DNA of 64,000 nucleotides from Kineosporiaceae bacterium (GTDB lineage Bacteria; Actinomycetota; Actinomycetes; Actinomycetales; Kineosporiaceae). Position numbers and translations under genes: made by a program. This document shows, in pieces, positions 25,135-33,354 of this stretch (within the stretch, counting starts at the first letter, position 1; each line of letters starts with the position of its first letter). The stretch lies in NCBI GenBank assembly GCA_016713225.1, contig JADJPO010000002.1, positions 744,001 through 808,000 on the forward strand, in the 5' to 3' direction. Below the pieces are notes generated by a model. It made no database searches and was not told the DNA's origin. It saw nothing but the letters and a program-made list of their open reading frames with translations.

Positions 25135-27195
25135 GTGCGACGACTCATGCGCCTCAACGGGACGGTGCTCGCGGGCTTGTTGGTGACGATGGTCATGCTC
25201 GCCGGTTTCGGTGTGCTGCAGGGTGCCACGTCGTCAGCGTTCGACAGGCTGGAATCGGACCGCATCGCGGCCGACGCCCAGCGGGTCAGGACCGGGCTCG
25301 ATTCCTGGACCACCCTGGTGCGCAACTACGGGTCGACGAACTCCATCTGGGACAGCTCGTTCGACGATGTCGCCAAGCGGGACGCCGAGACCTTCGCCGC
25401 CGACTTCCCGCCGGCCGACGTGCGTGACCTCTACGGGCTGGACGGCGTGCTGGGTGTGGGGCCGGACGGCACCCTGCGGGTGGGTGGACTCAGTGACGGC
25501 ACCGCCTTCACCAAGCCCCCGGCCGGATTGAGCGAGCCGGCTGAGCTGATCAAACTCTTCGACCCCGAAGCCGAGGCCGGCGCGGCCCGGTGCGGCATCA
25601 CGGTGGCCTCCGACGCGCCGTACCTGTTCTGTGGTTTCGCTGCCCACCGCGGTGATGGCGGCGAGGAGATCGCCGGCGGCCTGATCTATCTGCGCTCGCT
25701 CGGCGAGCGGGGCCTGAAGCAGCTGGGGCAGGAGCTGACCATGCCGCTCGCCCTGGTCAAAGGCGCCGCCACCTCGACTGCCGCCTCCAGTTCGCCGACG
25801 ATCGAGAGCCAGATCGGCAAGCTGGGTGTCAGCACCGCGGTGCTGAGCTCGACGGCCATGGCGCTGCGGGTGCAGGTGCCCTCGGTGGGTGGCACGCCGG
25901 TGGTGCTGGAGGCCGTGCAGCAACGAGTCATCCACCAGCAGGCCCAGAGCCTGCTGCGCGGCATGATGATGGCATCGGCCGGGGTCGGCATCGCGTTGTT
26001 CGCCGGGGTCGTCCTGCTGACGCGGCGTGAGGTGCGGCTGCGCATCGCGCCGTTGCGCCGGACCGCCGAGGAGGTCATCTCCTCCGGTGACCGAACGCTG
26101 CGCATCGCCTCGACCGACCGCGGTGACCTCGGCGCGCTGGCCAAGACCATCGACGACATGCTCGACGCGATGGCGGCACGCGATGCGGAACTGTCCGAGC
26201 TCCAACAGTCCCGCGAATCCCAGCTGCGGCAGAACTTCCTGCAGCAGCGGCTGGCACTCGGGCACCTGCGTGAACGCGCGCAGAAGGCAGTGCACGAGAC
26301 GGCGTTGACCGTGGTCGAGGAACTGCGCGAGGTCAAGACCGAGGCCCAGTCCGTGCGTGATGCCGTGGGTGAGATCGATGAGCGGATCTCGGCGACCGCC
26401 CAGGTGACCGAGGCTGCTGCCGAACGAGCCGATGAGGGCCGCCGCTCGGCGGCCGCGGTGGACAACAGCCTGCAGCGCATCAGCGGCATCGCCCGCATGA
26501 TCTCGGGGGTTGCCGAGCAGACGAACATGTTGGCGCTCAACGCCACCATCGAGGCGGCCCGGGCCGGTGAGGCCGGCAAGGGATTCGCCGTGGTGGCCGG
26601 CGAGGTGAAGAACCTGGCGGCCACGACGGCCGATTCCACCCGCGAGATCGCCACGACGCTGGGTCAGCTGCACCAGGACGTCGAGGGCATGTCCTTGGTG
26701 ATCAACGGTATGAGCGAGGGGGCGGTGGGCATCCGGCACGAGACCGGCGAGCTCACCTCGGCCGCCGATCGGCAGCGGCAAGGCATCTCGGCCCTGGTGA
26801 CCGCCCTGGACGACGCCCTCGCCCGTGTCGAGGCGATGGCCACCTCGAGTCAGAGTGAGCGCCGTGGTGCCCAGCGGGTCGAGACCGAGGGCACGGTCGA
26901 GCTGGAGGCCATGGGCCGCTCCATCGTCGGCACCCTGTTCGACATCAGTGAGACCGGCTTGAAGTGTGTGATCGAGGACAGTCTGCTGGAGCTGGGCATC
27001 GGGGACAGCGTCGGGTTGCGGCTCAGCCTCGGTGGGCGACTGGTGCGCCTCGACGGCCTGGTGGTTCGGGCGAAGAACGCCGAGCTCGGCCTCGACATCG
27101 GGATCGAGTTCACCGGGCTCGACACCGAGGCCAGGACGGCGATCCAGGGATACGTGGCGCGGGTGCTGGGGGAGGCGTCGGCCGAGGTGGGGTGA
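25135..27195 (+). CDS. Methyl-accepting chemotaxis-type receptor with CHASE4, HAMP and PilZ domains
   Basis: 686 residues from GTG 25135 (ATG at 25147 is possible). An N-terminal span (VLAGLLVTMVMLAGFGVL) is followed by an extracytoplasmic CHASE4-like domain (~30-265), a second span (SAGVGIALFAGVVLL), HAMP, and the MCP signalling domain with the hairpin tip EQTNMLALNATIEAARAGEA (~465-484). The C-terminus (~575-680) is a PilZ domain: ERRGAQRVE gives RxxxR and DISETGLK gives the (D/N)xSxxG motif, so it should bind cyclic-di-GMP. No che or flagellar genes are in the window. It probably links an external signal and c-di-GMP to motility. Confidence 0.88.
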   Translation: MRRLMRLNGTVLAGLLVTMVMLAGFGVLQGATSSAFDRLESDRIAADAQRVRTGLDSWTTLVRNYGSTNSIWDSSFDDVAKRDAETFAADFPPADVRDLYGLDGVLGVGPDGTLRVGGLSDGTAFTKPPAGLSEPAELIKLFDPEAEAGAARCGITVASDAPYLFCGFAAHRGDGGEEIAGGLIYLRSLGERGLKQLGQELTMPLALVKGAATSTAASSSPTIESQIGKLGVSTAVLSSTAMALRVQVPSVGGTPVVLEAVQQRVIHQQAQSLLRGMMMASAGVGIALFAGVVLLTRREVRLRIAPLRRTAEEVISSGDRTLRIASTDRGDLGALAKTIDDMLDAMAARDAELSELQQSRESQLRQNFLQQRLALGHLRERAQKAVHETALTVVEELREVKTEAQSVRDAVGEIDERISATAQVTEAAAERADEGRRSAAAVDNSLQRISGIARMISGVAEQTNMLALNATIEAARAGEAGKGFAVVAGEVKNLAATTADSTREIATTLGQLHQDVEGMSLVINGMSEGAVGIRHETGELTSAADRQRQGISALVTALDDALARVEAMATSSQSERRGAQRVETEGTVELEAMGRSIVGTLFDISETGLKCVIEDSLLELGIGDSVGLRLSLGGRLVRLDGLVVRAKNAELGLDIGIEFTGLDTEARTAIQGYVARVLGEASAEVG

Positions 27196-27235
27196 GGTGT
27201 TCCTGCTCTGGGTTGGTTTGTTCGTGGTTCCGGGT

Positions 27236-27256
27236 GGGGGGGGGGGGGGGGGGGGG
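27236..27256 (+). repeat. Run of 21 G
   Basis: A homopolymer of 21 guanines, followed by TGGGGGTGGGTGGGG, so the + strand can form several G-quadruplexes. Such runs slip easily, and the exact length may differ between cells or be uncertain in the assembly. Confidence 0.9.
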
Positions 27257-27257
27257 T

Positions 27258-27405
27258 GGGGGTGGGTGGGGTTGTCGCGCGCGGCGGTCTCGCGTGGGTC
27301 GGGCGGGGGTGGGTGGGGTTGTCGCGCGCGGCGATCCATCCGCGCTCGCAGGCTCGCGCTCCCGCCAGACCCAGCCAGCCGCGCGCGACAACCCCACCCA
27401 CCCCC
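27258..27405. repeat. 28-bp unit, two direct copies and one inverted copy
   Basis: The unit starts GGGGGTGGGTGGGGTTGTCG and ends CGCGCGGC. Exact copies lie at 27258-27285 and 27305-27332; the exact reverse complement lies at 27378-27405. Either direct copy can pair with the inverted one to form a long hairpin. It could also act as a terminator for the receptor gene. Confidence 0.9.
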
Positions 27406-27490
27406 ACCCTCTGCCGACCCCGCCGCTCGGCTTGGGTTGGCGTGAAAACCGTTCTGGGGTAGACGAATTCGACGGCCTACCCAATGGCGT

Positions 27491-27506
27491 TCGAACAGGT
27501 GTTCGG
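27491..27506. promoter_or_regulatory. LexA/SOS box of the DUF222-HNH gene
   Basis: TCGAACAGGTGTTCGG contains CGAAC-N4-GTTCG, the core of the Gram-positive/mycobacterial SOS box. It lies directly before the -10 box TAGAAT (27508-27513), where bound LexA would block polymerase. In M. tuberculosis several 13E12-repeat genes are known LexA targets, which fits. Confidence 0.8.
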
Positions 27507-27507
27507 G

Positions 27508-27513
27508 TAGAAT
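27508..27513 (+). promoter_or_regulatory. -10 element of the DUF222-HNH gene (leaderless start)
   Basis: TAGAAT lies six bases before ATG 27520, and the 17-base spacer upstream is filled by the SOS box. Transcription should start at or next to the ATG, giving a leaderless mRNA. Confidence 0.6.
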
Positions 27514-27519
27514 CGAGGC

Positions 27520-29457
27520 ATGTTCACGCCCGACCTGTTGCACGACGCGGACGCCGAGGTGGCTCGGCTCAGCGTCGAGAACGAGGCGTTGCGGGAACAG
27601 GTCGAGGCACTGCGGGCCGAGAACTCGGTGCAGCGTGAACAGCTCGACCGCGGCTCGGCACGGTTGTCGGCGCGGGAGGCGGTGTGGGACTGGTTCACCG
27701 ACGGCGGACCGGAGAACGAGGACGACCGGGATCAGGTCGCGGGGCGGATCTGCCGGACGTTCCTGACTCCCGGGAACGTCGAACCCTCCTTGGTGACCGT
27801 GGCGGCGGTGACGTTGGCGCAGTCGCAGCCCTCGGGACTGTCGGATGCGGAGGTGGTCTCGGCGGCGGTGGCGTGTCGGCAGGCGATCACCCACATCGAG
27901 TTGACCCAGGCGCAGCTGACCCGGGAGCTGGCGTGGCGGTACCAGGCGCGTCACCCCGATGAACTCGACCTGGATGTCGAGGTGAACCTGCCGGCGTGGG
28001 TGCGCGACCCCGAGGAGCGGGCGTTGACGGCAGCGATCGAGGAGGTCGCCGCGGTCGCGCGGATCAGTCCGTCGGGACTCCGGGCACGGGTGGAGATGCT
28101 GGCGACCTGGCCCGAGGACCACGGCCGGCTGTACCGGGCGCTGCTGGACGGGTCGATCTCGACGACCCGGGCACGGGAGGTGGCCCGCCAGACCGGACGC
28201 CTCGCAGCGGGTCGGGCGCGGGACTGGGTGGAACAGATGATCCTGCCGGTCGCCGAGCAGCTCGGCGCCGTGGGGTTGAAGAATCGGATCGAGCGGCTGA
28301 TCGCGCAGGCCGATGCCGCGGCGTATCGCCGGATCCTGGACGACGCCGCCGCCGAGAAGGACTCGGTCAAGGTCACCCAGCAGGGCTACGGGCGGGCGGC
28401 CATCACTTACCGGGGCTCGATCACCAACATCGCCGACCTGCACGCCGCACTGCTGCACCGAGTGCAGGCCGCCGCCTGCCCCGACACCACCACGGGCAGT
28501 GGCCTGGACAGTGGTGGGTCGGTGGGGCAGCGGGAGCGTCAGGCGGCCTCGATGGCGCAGGTCATGTTCGACCTGATCACCGACCCCAACACCATGCCCC
28601 CGCTGCTACCCACCACACCCGGCAGCACCGGCGACGGTGACCCGGACACCGCGACCACGACCCAGCACACCCACACCCCGCACGCACCGGAACCGACCGA
28701 GGCGCCCACGGCTCAGCCGACAGGCGAGGACGTGACCGGTGACGAGGTGGTCAGTGACGACGTGACCGATGGCGGCGTGGTTGGTGGCGGCGTGACCGGT
28801 GGTGGCCTGCTCGGCGGCGGGGCTGTCAGTGCCCCGGCACCGGCCTGCCCGGGGATCCGAGTCGAACCCAAGGTGTCGTTGAACGTCACCATCCCGTTCC
28901 AGGTCCTCACCGCGCTCTGGGCCGGGCAACCGCCACCGACCGGGTCCGGATGGGTCGAAGCGGCCGGCCACGGACCCATCCCCACCGACGCCCTCGCCGC
29001 CATCCTCGACAAGTACGGCCAACGCGCCCTGTGGCGATGCCAAGTCCTCGACGACCGACCCGACTCCCCGACCTACGGCACCCTCATCGCCATCGGACGC
29101 GCCGCCACCGACCCCGGCTACACGCCGTCCCCATTCGTCAAGACGTTGGTGAAGGCCGCCCGGCCCCGCTGCTCCCACCCCGGGTGCGGACGCCCCGCGA
29201 TCGAGGCCGACCTCGACCACCTCACCGCCCACGCCAAGGGCGGCACGACCAGCGAGCAGAACCTGGCCCCGTTGTGCCGGTTCCACCACCTGCTGAAGCA
29301 CCACGCCGGTTTCACCCCGACCCTGGACCCGACCACCGGGCAGGTCACCTGGCGCACGCCGTCCGGACACACCGTCAGCGAACCACCCGACATGCCACCA
29401 CCCCTGGCGGCTGAGGGTGACCTGCCCGGCGCCTGGCCACTCCCGCCACCCTTCTGA
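27520..29457 (+). CDS. DUF222 / 13E12-repeat family HNH endonuclease
   Basis: 645 residues. A coiled-coil start (~10-50: VARLSVENEALREQVEALRA) precedes the DUF222 region (~55-330), a variable Thr/Gly/Asp-rich linker (~360-445 with repeated DEVVSDDVTDGG-like runs), and an HNH domain (~548-600: CSHPGCGRPAIEADLDHLTA, then NLAPLCRFHHLLKHH). The HNH residues and zinc cysteines are intact, so it may cut DNA. The family is multicopy in actinobacteria and linked to prophages and mobile DNA. The start is set by the promoter at 27491-27513. It converges on menB across a terminator-like hairpin. Confidence 0.9.
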   Translation: MFTPDLLHDADAEVARLSVENEALREQVEALRAENSVQREQLDRGSARLSAREAVWDWFTDGGPENEDDRDQVAGRICRTFLTPGNVEPSLVTVAAVTLAQSQPSGLSDAEVVSAAVACRQAITHIELTQAQLTRELAWRYQARHPDELDLDVEVNLPAWVRDPEERALTAAIEEVAAVARISPSGLRARVEMLATWPEDHGRLYRALLDGSISTTRAREVARQTGRLAAGRARDWVEQMILPVAEQLGAVGLKNRIERLIAQADAAAYRRILDDAAAEKDSVKVTQQGYGRAAITYRGSITNIADLHAALLHRVQAAACPDTTTGSGLDSGGSVGQRERQAASMAQVMFDLITDPNTMPPLLPTTPGSTGDGDPDTATTTQHTHTPHAPEPTEAPTAQPTGEDVTGDEVVSDDVTDGGVVGGGVTGGGLLGGGAVSAPAPACPGIRVEPKVSLNVTIPFQVLTALWAGQPPPTGSGWVEAAGHGPIPTDALAAILDKYGQRALWRCQVLDDRPDSPTYGTLIAIGRAATDPGYTPSPFVKTLVKAARPRCSHPGCGRPAIEADLDHLTAHAKGGTTSEQNLAPLCRFHHLLKHHAGFTPTLDPTTGQVTWRTPSGHTVSEPPDMPPPLAAEGDLPGAWPLPPPF

Positions 29458-29481
29458 ACAACGGGTCGAGTCCAGCGATTG

Positions 29482-29522
29482 TGTGCGGTCAAAGTCGGCC
29501 TATGGCCCCACTTTCGCCACAC
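29482..29522. terminator. Bidirectional terminator-like hairpin
   Basis: An imperfect inverted repeat (left TGTGCGGTCAAAGTCGGCC, loop TAT, right GGCCCCACTTTCGCCACA) lies between the convergent ends of the DUF222-HNH gene (29457) and menB (29535). Confidence 0.5.
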
Positions 29523-29534
29523 AGAATCCCCACA

Positions 29535-30470
29535 TCAGTAGTACCAGGGATAGTCCGACCAGTCGGGGGATCGCTTCTGCAGGAACGAGTCCCGGCCTTC
29601 GACGGCCTCGTCGGTCATGTACGCCAAGCGGGTCGCCTCGCCGGCGAACACCTGCTGGCCCATCAGGCCGTCGTCGGTCAGGTTGAAGGCGAACTTCAGC
29701 ATCCGCTGCGCGGTAGGGCTCTTGCCGAGGATCTCGGCGGCCACCTCCAGCGCCACCGCCTCGAGGTCGGCGTGGTCGGCGACGATGTTGACCGCACCCA
29801 TCCGCTGCATGGCCTCGGCGTCGTAGGCCCGCCCCAGGAAGAAGATCTCGCGGGCGAACTTCTGGCCGACCATCTTGGCCAGATAGGCCGAGCCGTAGCC
29901 GGCGTCGAACGACCCCACGTCGGCGTCGGTCTGCTTGAACCGGGCGTGCTCGCGGCTGGCGATCGTCAGGTCGCAGATCACGTGCAGGCTGTGCCCGCCT
30001 CCGGCCGCCCAGCCGGGCACCACCGCGACGACCACCTTGGGCATGGTCCGGATCAGCCGCTGCACCTCGAGGATGTGCAGCCGCCCGCCGTGCGCACGGG
30101 TGCGTGCGTCGTCCACGGTGTCTGCGGTCTCGCCGGCGGCGTACTGGTAGCCCGACCGACCCCTGATCCGCTGGTCGCCACCGGAACAGAACGACCAGCC
30201 ACCATCGCGCGGGCTCGGCCCGTTGCCGGTCAGCAGGACGCACCCGACATCCGGGGTCATCCGGGCGTGATCGAGCACCCGGTACAGCTCGTCGACGGTG
30301 TGGGGCCGGAACGCGTTGCGCACCTCGGGCCGGTCGAACGCCACCCGCACGGTGCCCCGCGCCGGCCCGTCCACCACGCACCGGTGATAGGTCAGATCGG
30401 TCAGCTCGAAGCCGGGCACCGGCTGCCACACCGCGGGGTCGAAGATCTCCGAAACCTGATCGTTGCTCAC
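29535..30470 (-). CDS. menB: 1,4-dihydroxy-2-naphthoyl-CoA synthase
   Basis: 311 residues from GTG 30470. MenB closes the naphthoquinone ring of o-succinylbenzoyl-CoA. It is a crotonase-fold enzyme: WSFCSGGDQRIRGRSGYQY and PGWAAGGGHSLHVICDLTIA form the CoA/oxyanion part, and FKQTDADVGSFDAGYGSAY is a MenB signature. The ending FLQKRSPDWSDYPWYY is the typical MenB C-terminus. The start is placed where a -10 box (TATTCT) lies eight bases upstream; it leaves only 19 bases to the divergent menC start. Confidence 0.95.
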   Translation of the reverse strand: MSNDQVSEIFDPAVWQPVPGFELTDLTYHRCVVDGPARGTVRVAFDRPEVRNAFRPHTVDELYRVLDHARMTPDVGCVLLTGNGPSPRDGGWSFCSGGDQRIRGRSGYQYAAGETADTVDDARTRAHGGRLHILEVQRLIRTMPKVVVAVVPGWAAGGGHSLHVICDLTIASREHARFKQTDADVGSFDAGYGSAYLAKMVGQKFAREIFFLGRAYDAEAMQRMGAVNIVADHADLEAVALEVAAEILGKSPTAQRMLKFAFNLTDDGLMGQQVFAGEATRLAYMTDEAVEGRDSFLQKRSPDWSDYPWYY

Positions 30471-30477
30471 AGGGGCC

Positions 30478-30484
30478 GAGAATA
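30478..30484. promoter_or_regulatory. Shared -10 region of divergent menB and menC
   Basis: GAGAATA on the + strand gives a -10-like box (GAGAAT) six bases before the menC GTG at 30490. Its complement gives TATTCT eight bases before the menB GTG at 30470. Both starts lack a Shine-Dalgarno sequence. The two -10 boxes overlap, so both promoters would be leaderless and exclude each other; this is inferred from sequence alone. Confidence 0.45.
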
Positions 30485-30489
30485 GGGCG

Positions 30490-31524
30490 GTGCCCGACCC
30501 CTTGGTTGCCCCGCCCCCGCTGGACGAGCTGCTCGCGGCCAGTGCCGTGGTCTCGCTGCCGCTGCGGGTCCGGTTCCGCGGCATCACCGCCCGTGAGGCC
30601 CTCCTCCTGCGTGGACCCCACGGCTGGGGCGAGTTCGCGCCCTTCGTCGAATACGACGACGCCGAGGCGAGCCGATGGCTGTCCAGTGCGATCGAGGCAG
30701 CCTGGTCGCCGCCGCTGCCGACGGTGCGGGACGCCGTCCCGGTGAACGCGACGATCCCCGCGATACCCCCGGAGGCGGTCGCCGCCGTCCTGGCCCGCTT
30801 CGACGGCTGCACCACGGCCAAGGTCAAGGTCGCCGAGCCCGGCCAGTCGCTGGCGGACGACGTCGCCCGCGTCGGCGAGGTGCGTTCCCTGCTCGGCCCG
30901 GCGGGCCGCCTTCGCGTCGACGCCAATGCCGCCTGGGACGTCGAGCAGGCGCGCCGGGCCCTCGCGGCGCTGAGCAGGTTCGACCTGGAGTACGCCGAGC
31001 AGCCGTGCGCCACCCTCGACGAGTTGCGATCGCTGCGGATCGAGCTCGCCCGTCACGGCATCGATGTCCCGGTGGCCGCCGACGAGAGCGTGCGCAAGGC
31101 GACCGATCCGCTGCGGGTCGCCGTGGCGGGCGCCGCGGACGTCGTCGTCCTGAAGGTCGCCCCGCTCGGTGGCGTGCGAGCCGCCCTCGAGGTCGCCACC
31201 CGGCTGCACGCCGACTTCGCGGTCGCGGTGGTGGTCTCCTCCGCTCTCGACACCTCGGTCGGTCTGGCCGCCGGGGTGCGATTGGCTGCCGCGCTGCCGG
31301 AGCTGCCGTACGCCTGCGGCCTGGGCACCGCGTCTCTGCTCGCGGCCGACGTCACCCCCCGGCCGCTGCAGGCCGAGGCGGGCCGGGTACGGGTGCGAAC
31401 CGTCGAGGCCGAGCTGAGCTGTCTGGCCCGGGTGGGGGCCTCGGCCGAGCGGCGCAGTTGGTGGCTCGAGCGATTGGCGCGGTGTCATGCCGTGGTGAGT
31501 GCGAAGCACCTCGAGTTGCACTGA
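30490..31524 (+). CDS. menC: o-Succinylbenzoate synthase
   Basis: 344 residues from GTG 30490 (TTG 30463 is possible but would overlap menB). MenC dehydrates SHCHC to o-succinylbenzoate. It has the enolase-superfamily catalytic set: TAKVKVAE (KxK), RVDANAAW (metal Asp), EYAEQPC (metal Glu), AADES (metal Asp) and VVLKVAPLGG (second Lys). The length is slightly more than the ~320 of mycobacterial MenC, with extra residues at the C-terminus (LSCLARVGASAERRSWWLER). Confidence 0.93.
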   Translation: MPDPLVAPPPLDELLAASAVVSLPLRVRFRGITAREALLLRGPHGWGEFAPFVEYDDAEASRWLSSAIEAAWSPPLPTVRDAVPVNATIPAIPPEAVAAVLARFDGCTTAKVKVAEPGQSLADDVARVGEVRSLLGPAGRLRVDANAAWDVEQARRALAALSRFDLEYAEQPCATLDELRSLRIELARHGIDVPVAADESVRKATDPLRVAVAGAADVVVLKVAPLGGVRAALEVATRLHADFAVAVVVSSALDTSVGLAAGVRLAAALPELPYACGLGTASLLAADVTPRPLQAEAGRVRVRTVEAELSCLARVGASAERRSWWLERLARCHAVVSAKHLELH

Positions 31525-31747
31525 ACGGTGCACTCGTTCGGGCTCACCGTTCGGGCCTCGCCGTGACTCTGGGTGCTGAACTGTGCGCCACTTCTTGCAT
31601 ATCGCGGTCACTCTGGGTACGAACGGCGGACATCTCTGATGCGATTCGTCAGGGGCGACTACGCTTCGGCTCAGGTTGCCGTCAGGTGATCTCAGTCGTT
31701 GTTTCGGATGCGTGCGGGAAGAGGGCTGCCACATCGTGGCCGAGAAC

Positions 31748-32901
31748 ATGGGGCGTGACGTCGTCACGCGCAGGGTGCTGTGGGGGGCATTGGCTGTTGC
31801 CGCCTCCTCCCTGGTGACGTTCGGTGCCACTCAGGCGGGTGACGACGGGGACGTCGTCGCGTACTCCGTTCCGGACACCATCCAGAGCACCGGTGCCACG
31901 ACGGCTCCGGCGGCCTCGGGCGACCAGCCGGACTCCGGCGCCGGCGTGAGCCGGGGTGGCTTGGATACGACCTCGGACGCCGAGACCCCCGGGGCCACGC
32001 CCCCCGTGACACGTGGTGGGACGGCGACAGATCAGTTGGGCGGTCCCGTCCTTCAGCCTCTGGTCGACGCCACGCCTCCGGTGGTGGATCCGGTCCCGCC
32101 CGTGACCGGCATCGATGAGGAAACCCCCGCCGATCAGGGCCCGGTCGAGCAGCCCCCCGCGCCGAAGCCTCCGGTCGAGCCCGCGCCCGTGCCGGTCGAG
32201 CATGCCCCGGCGCCTGCCCCCGAACCGGTCGAGCCGGCCCCTCTGCCCGAGCCGGTGGCACCCGCGCCGAAGCCGGTGGCACCCGCTCCCGAACCGGTCG
32301 CGCCGGCCCCGGCGCCCGCACCGGTCGAGCCGCCCGTGGTGACGCCGCCGGTGGTGACGCCGCCCGTCGTGACGCCGCCCGTGGAGACGCCTCCCGTCGT
32401 GACGCCGCCCGTGGTGACGCCGCCGGTCGAGACGCCGAGACGCCGCCCGTGGTGACGCCGCCGGTCGAGGTTCCGCCGGTCGTGACCCCGCCCGTGGAGA
32501 CGCCGCCGGTGCAGACACCGCCGGTCGAGTCGCCTCCCGTCGTGACACCTCCGGTGGAGACGCCGCCGGTGGACGCCCCGCCGCTAGAGGCCCCGCAGGT
32601 CGAGGTTCCGCCCGTCGTGACCCCCCCGGTGCCGGTGACCCCGGCCGAGGCGCCGCCGATCGAGCAGACGCCGGCTCGGGTGGCCCCGGTGCCGGTCGAC
32701 GTCCCGGTCGTTGTGGTGCAGCAGTCGATCGGGGCGACGCCGGCCGAGCCGGCCCAGCCCGTGGCCGTCGAGGTCATCTCGAGAGCGCGCCATCGATGCC
32801 CCGGGCCGGCCATGGGTCCGAACGGCATCGCCGCCGTCCCCGACAATGCCGTCCTCCTGGCTCGCCTGGCGGTCCTCGCCGGCACCGTCGGGAACGGCTG
32901 A
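31748..32901 (+). pseudogene. Proline-rich secreted protein gene broken by an 8-bp duplication
   Basis: ATG 31748 opens a protein with a Sec-type signal (RRVLWGALAVAASSLVTFGATQA), then a Ser/Thr/Gly region and long proline-rich repeats (PAPEPVEPAPLPEPVAPAPK, then PVVTPP/PVETPP units). At 32429-32444 GAGACGCC is tandemly duplicated; the shift gives PRRRPW and a stop at 32455. Removing one copy restores a frame that runs with the same PPVVTPP repeats to the stop at 32901. It is either a recent null mutation, slippage-based on/off switching, or an assembly error. The start is uncertain (GTG 31736 is possible). A shorter paralogue follows. Confidence 0.8.
32429..32444 (+). repeat. 8-bp tandem duplication causing a frameshift
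   Basis: GAGACGCC is present twice in direct succession. Eight extra bases shift the reading frame; without one copy the PVVTPP repeat pattern continues unbroken on both sides. Confidence 0.9.
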
Positions 32902-32908
32902 TCGCGAC

Positions 32909-33316
32909 ATGCCGAGCCGGGTGACGCGAGGAGCACTCGCGGTCGCCGCCACGGTTCTGACCGCCTTGGGAGCCACTCAGGCGCGGGACCTCGAGACCGT
33001 GATGGCCGTCTCGGCACCCGTCCTCGGTCAGGCCGGCGCCACGGTCAGTCGTGGTGGACTGGATGCCACGTCCCGTGACACGCCACCGGCCTCCGACGGG
33101 GACACCTCGTCGTCCCGTACGACGCGGCCCGCGGCGGGGTCGAGCGCACGATCCGCGCTGGCCGGCTCCCGGGCGGCGCCCTCAACCACAAGGGCGGCGC
33201 GGGTGGTCGGCTCCTCGGCCGCGCGCACCGTCGCTCCGCGTCGGATCGCCCGGCGCGACCGGGACAGCCGACCCGGTCACCGTCATCGGACCGGACGGCA
33301 TCGTCACCGCCGCTGA
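32909..33316 (+). CDS. Secreted paralogue of the proline-rich protein, 3' end probably frameshifted
   Basis: 135 residues from ATG 32909. It matches the preceding gene at its start (GALAVAATVLTALGATQA against GALAVAASSLVTFGATQA, then VSRGGLDATS against VSRGGLDTTS), so the two are tandem duplicates. After an Ala/Ser-rich middle the frame turns Arg/His-rich (RDRDSRPGHRHRTGRHRHRR) with poor third-position GC from about 33255. The frame one base over reads TADPVTVIGPDGIVTAADHT with good third-position GC, so a one-base error or mutation near 33250 is likely. No Shine-Dalgarno is seen. Function unknown. Confidence 0.5.
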   Translation: MPSRVTRGALAVAATVLTALGATQARDLETVMAVSAPVLGQAGATVSRGGLDATSRDTPPASDGDTSSSRTTRPAAGSSARSALAGSRAAPSTTRAARVVGSSAARTVAPRRIARRDRDSRPGHRHRTGRHRHRR

Positions 33317-33354
33317 CCACACCGCGCTGTCGAGCGATTCGGCCATAGGTCAGG

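Larger units (their letters stand above)
27196..27519 (+). other. Gene-free stretch with G-tract, 28-bp repeats and the SOS promoter
   Basis: 324 bases between the receptor and the DUF222-HNH gene. It holds a run of 21 G (27236-27256), two direct copies and one inverted copy of a 28-bp GC-rich unit (27258-27405), and a promoter with an SOS box next to the HNH gene. No credible reading frame was found; open frames here are low-complexity. Confidence 0.8.

Noticed and set aside
25234..28458. A 1074-residue open frame on the minus strand
   Set aside because: It lies antisense to the receptor and HNH genes and crosses the G-rich spacer; its His/Arg/Gly-rich product has no domain, as expected for a shadow frame in high-GC DNA.
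24271..29457. A prophage spanning the amidase to the HNH gene
   Set aside because: No integrase, capsid, portal, terminase or tail gene and no attachment repeats; the receptor between them is a normal chromosomal gene.
32330..32600. Tandem PVVTPP-coding repeats as a possible CRISPR-like array
   Set aside because: The units are coding, 9-18 bp and vary by synonymous and PVE/PVV changes; no spacers of even length.
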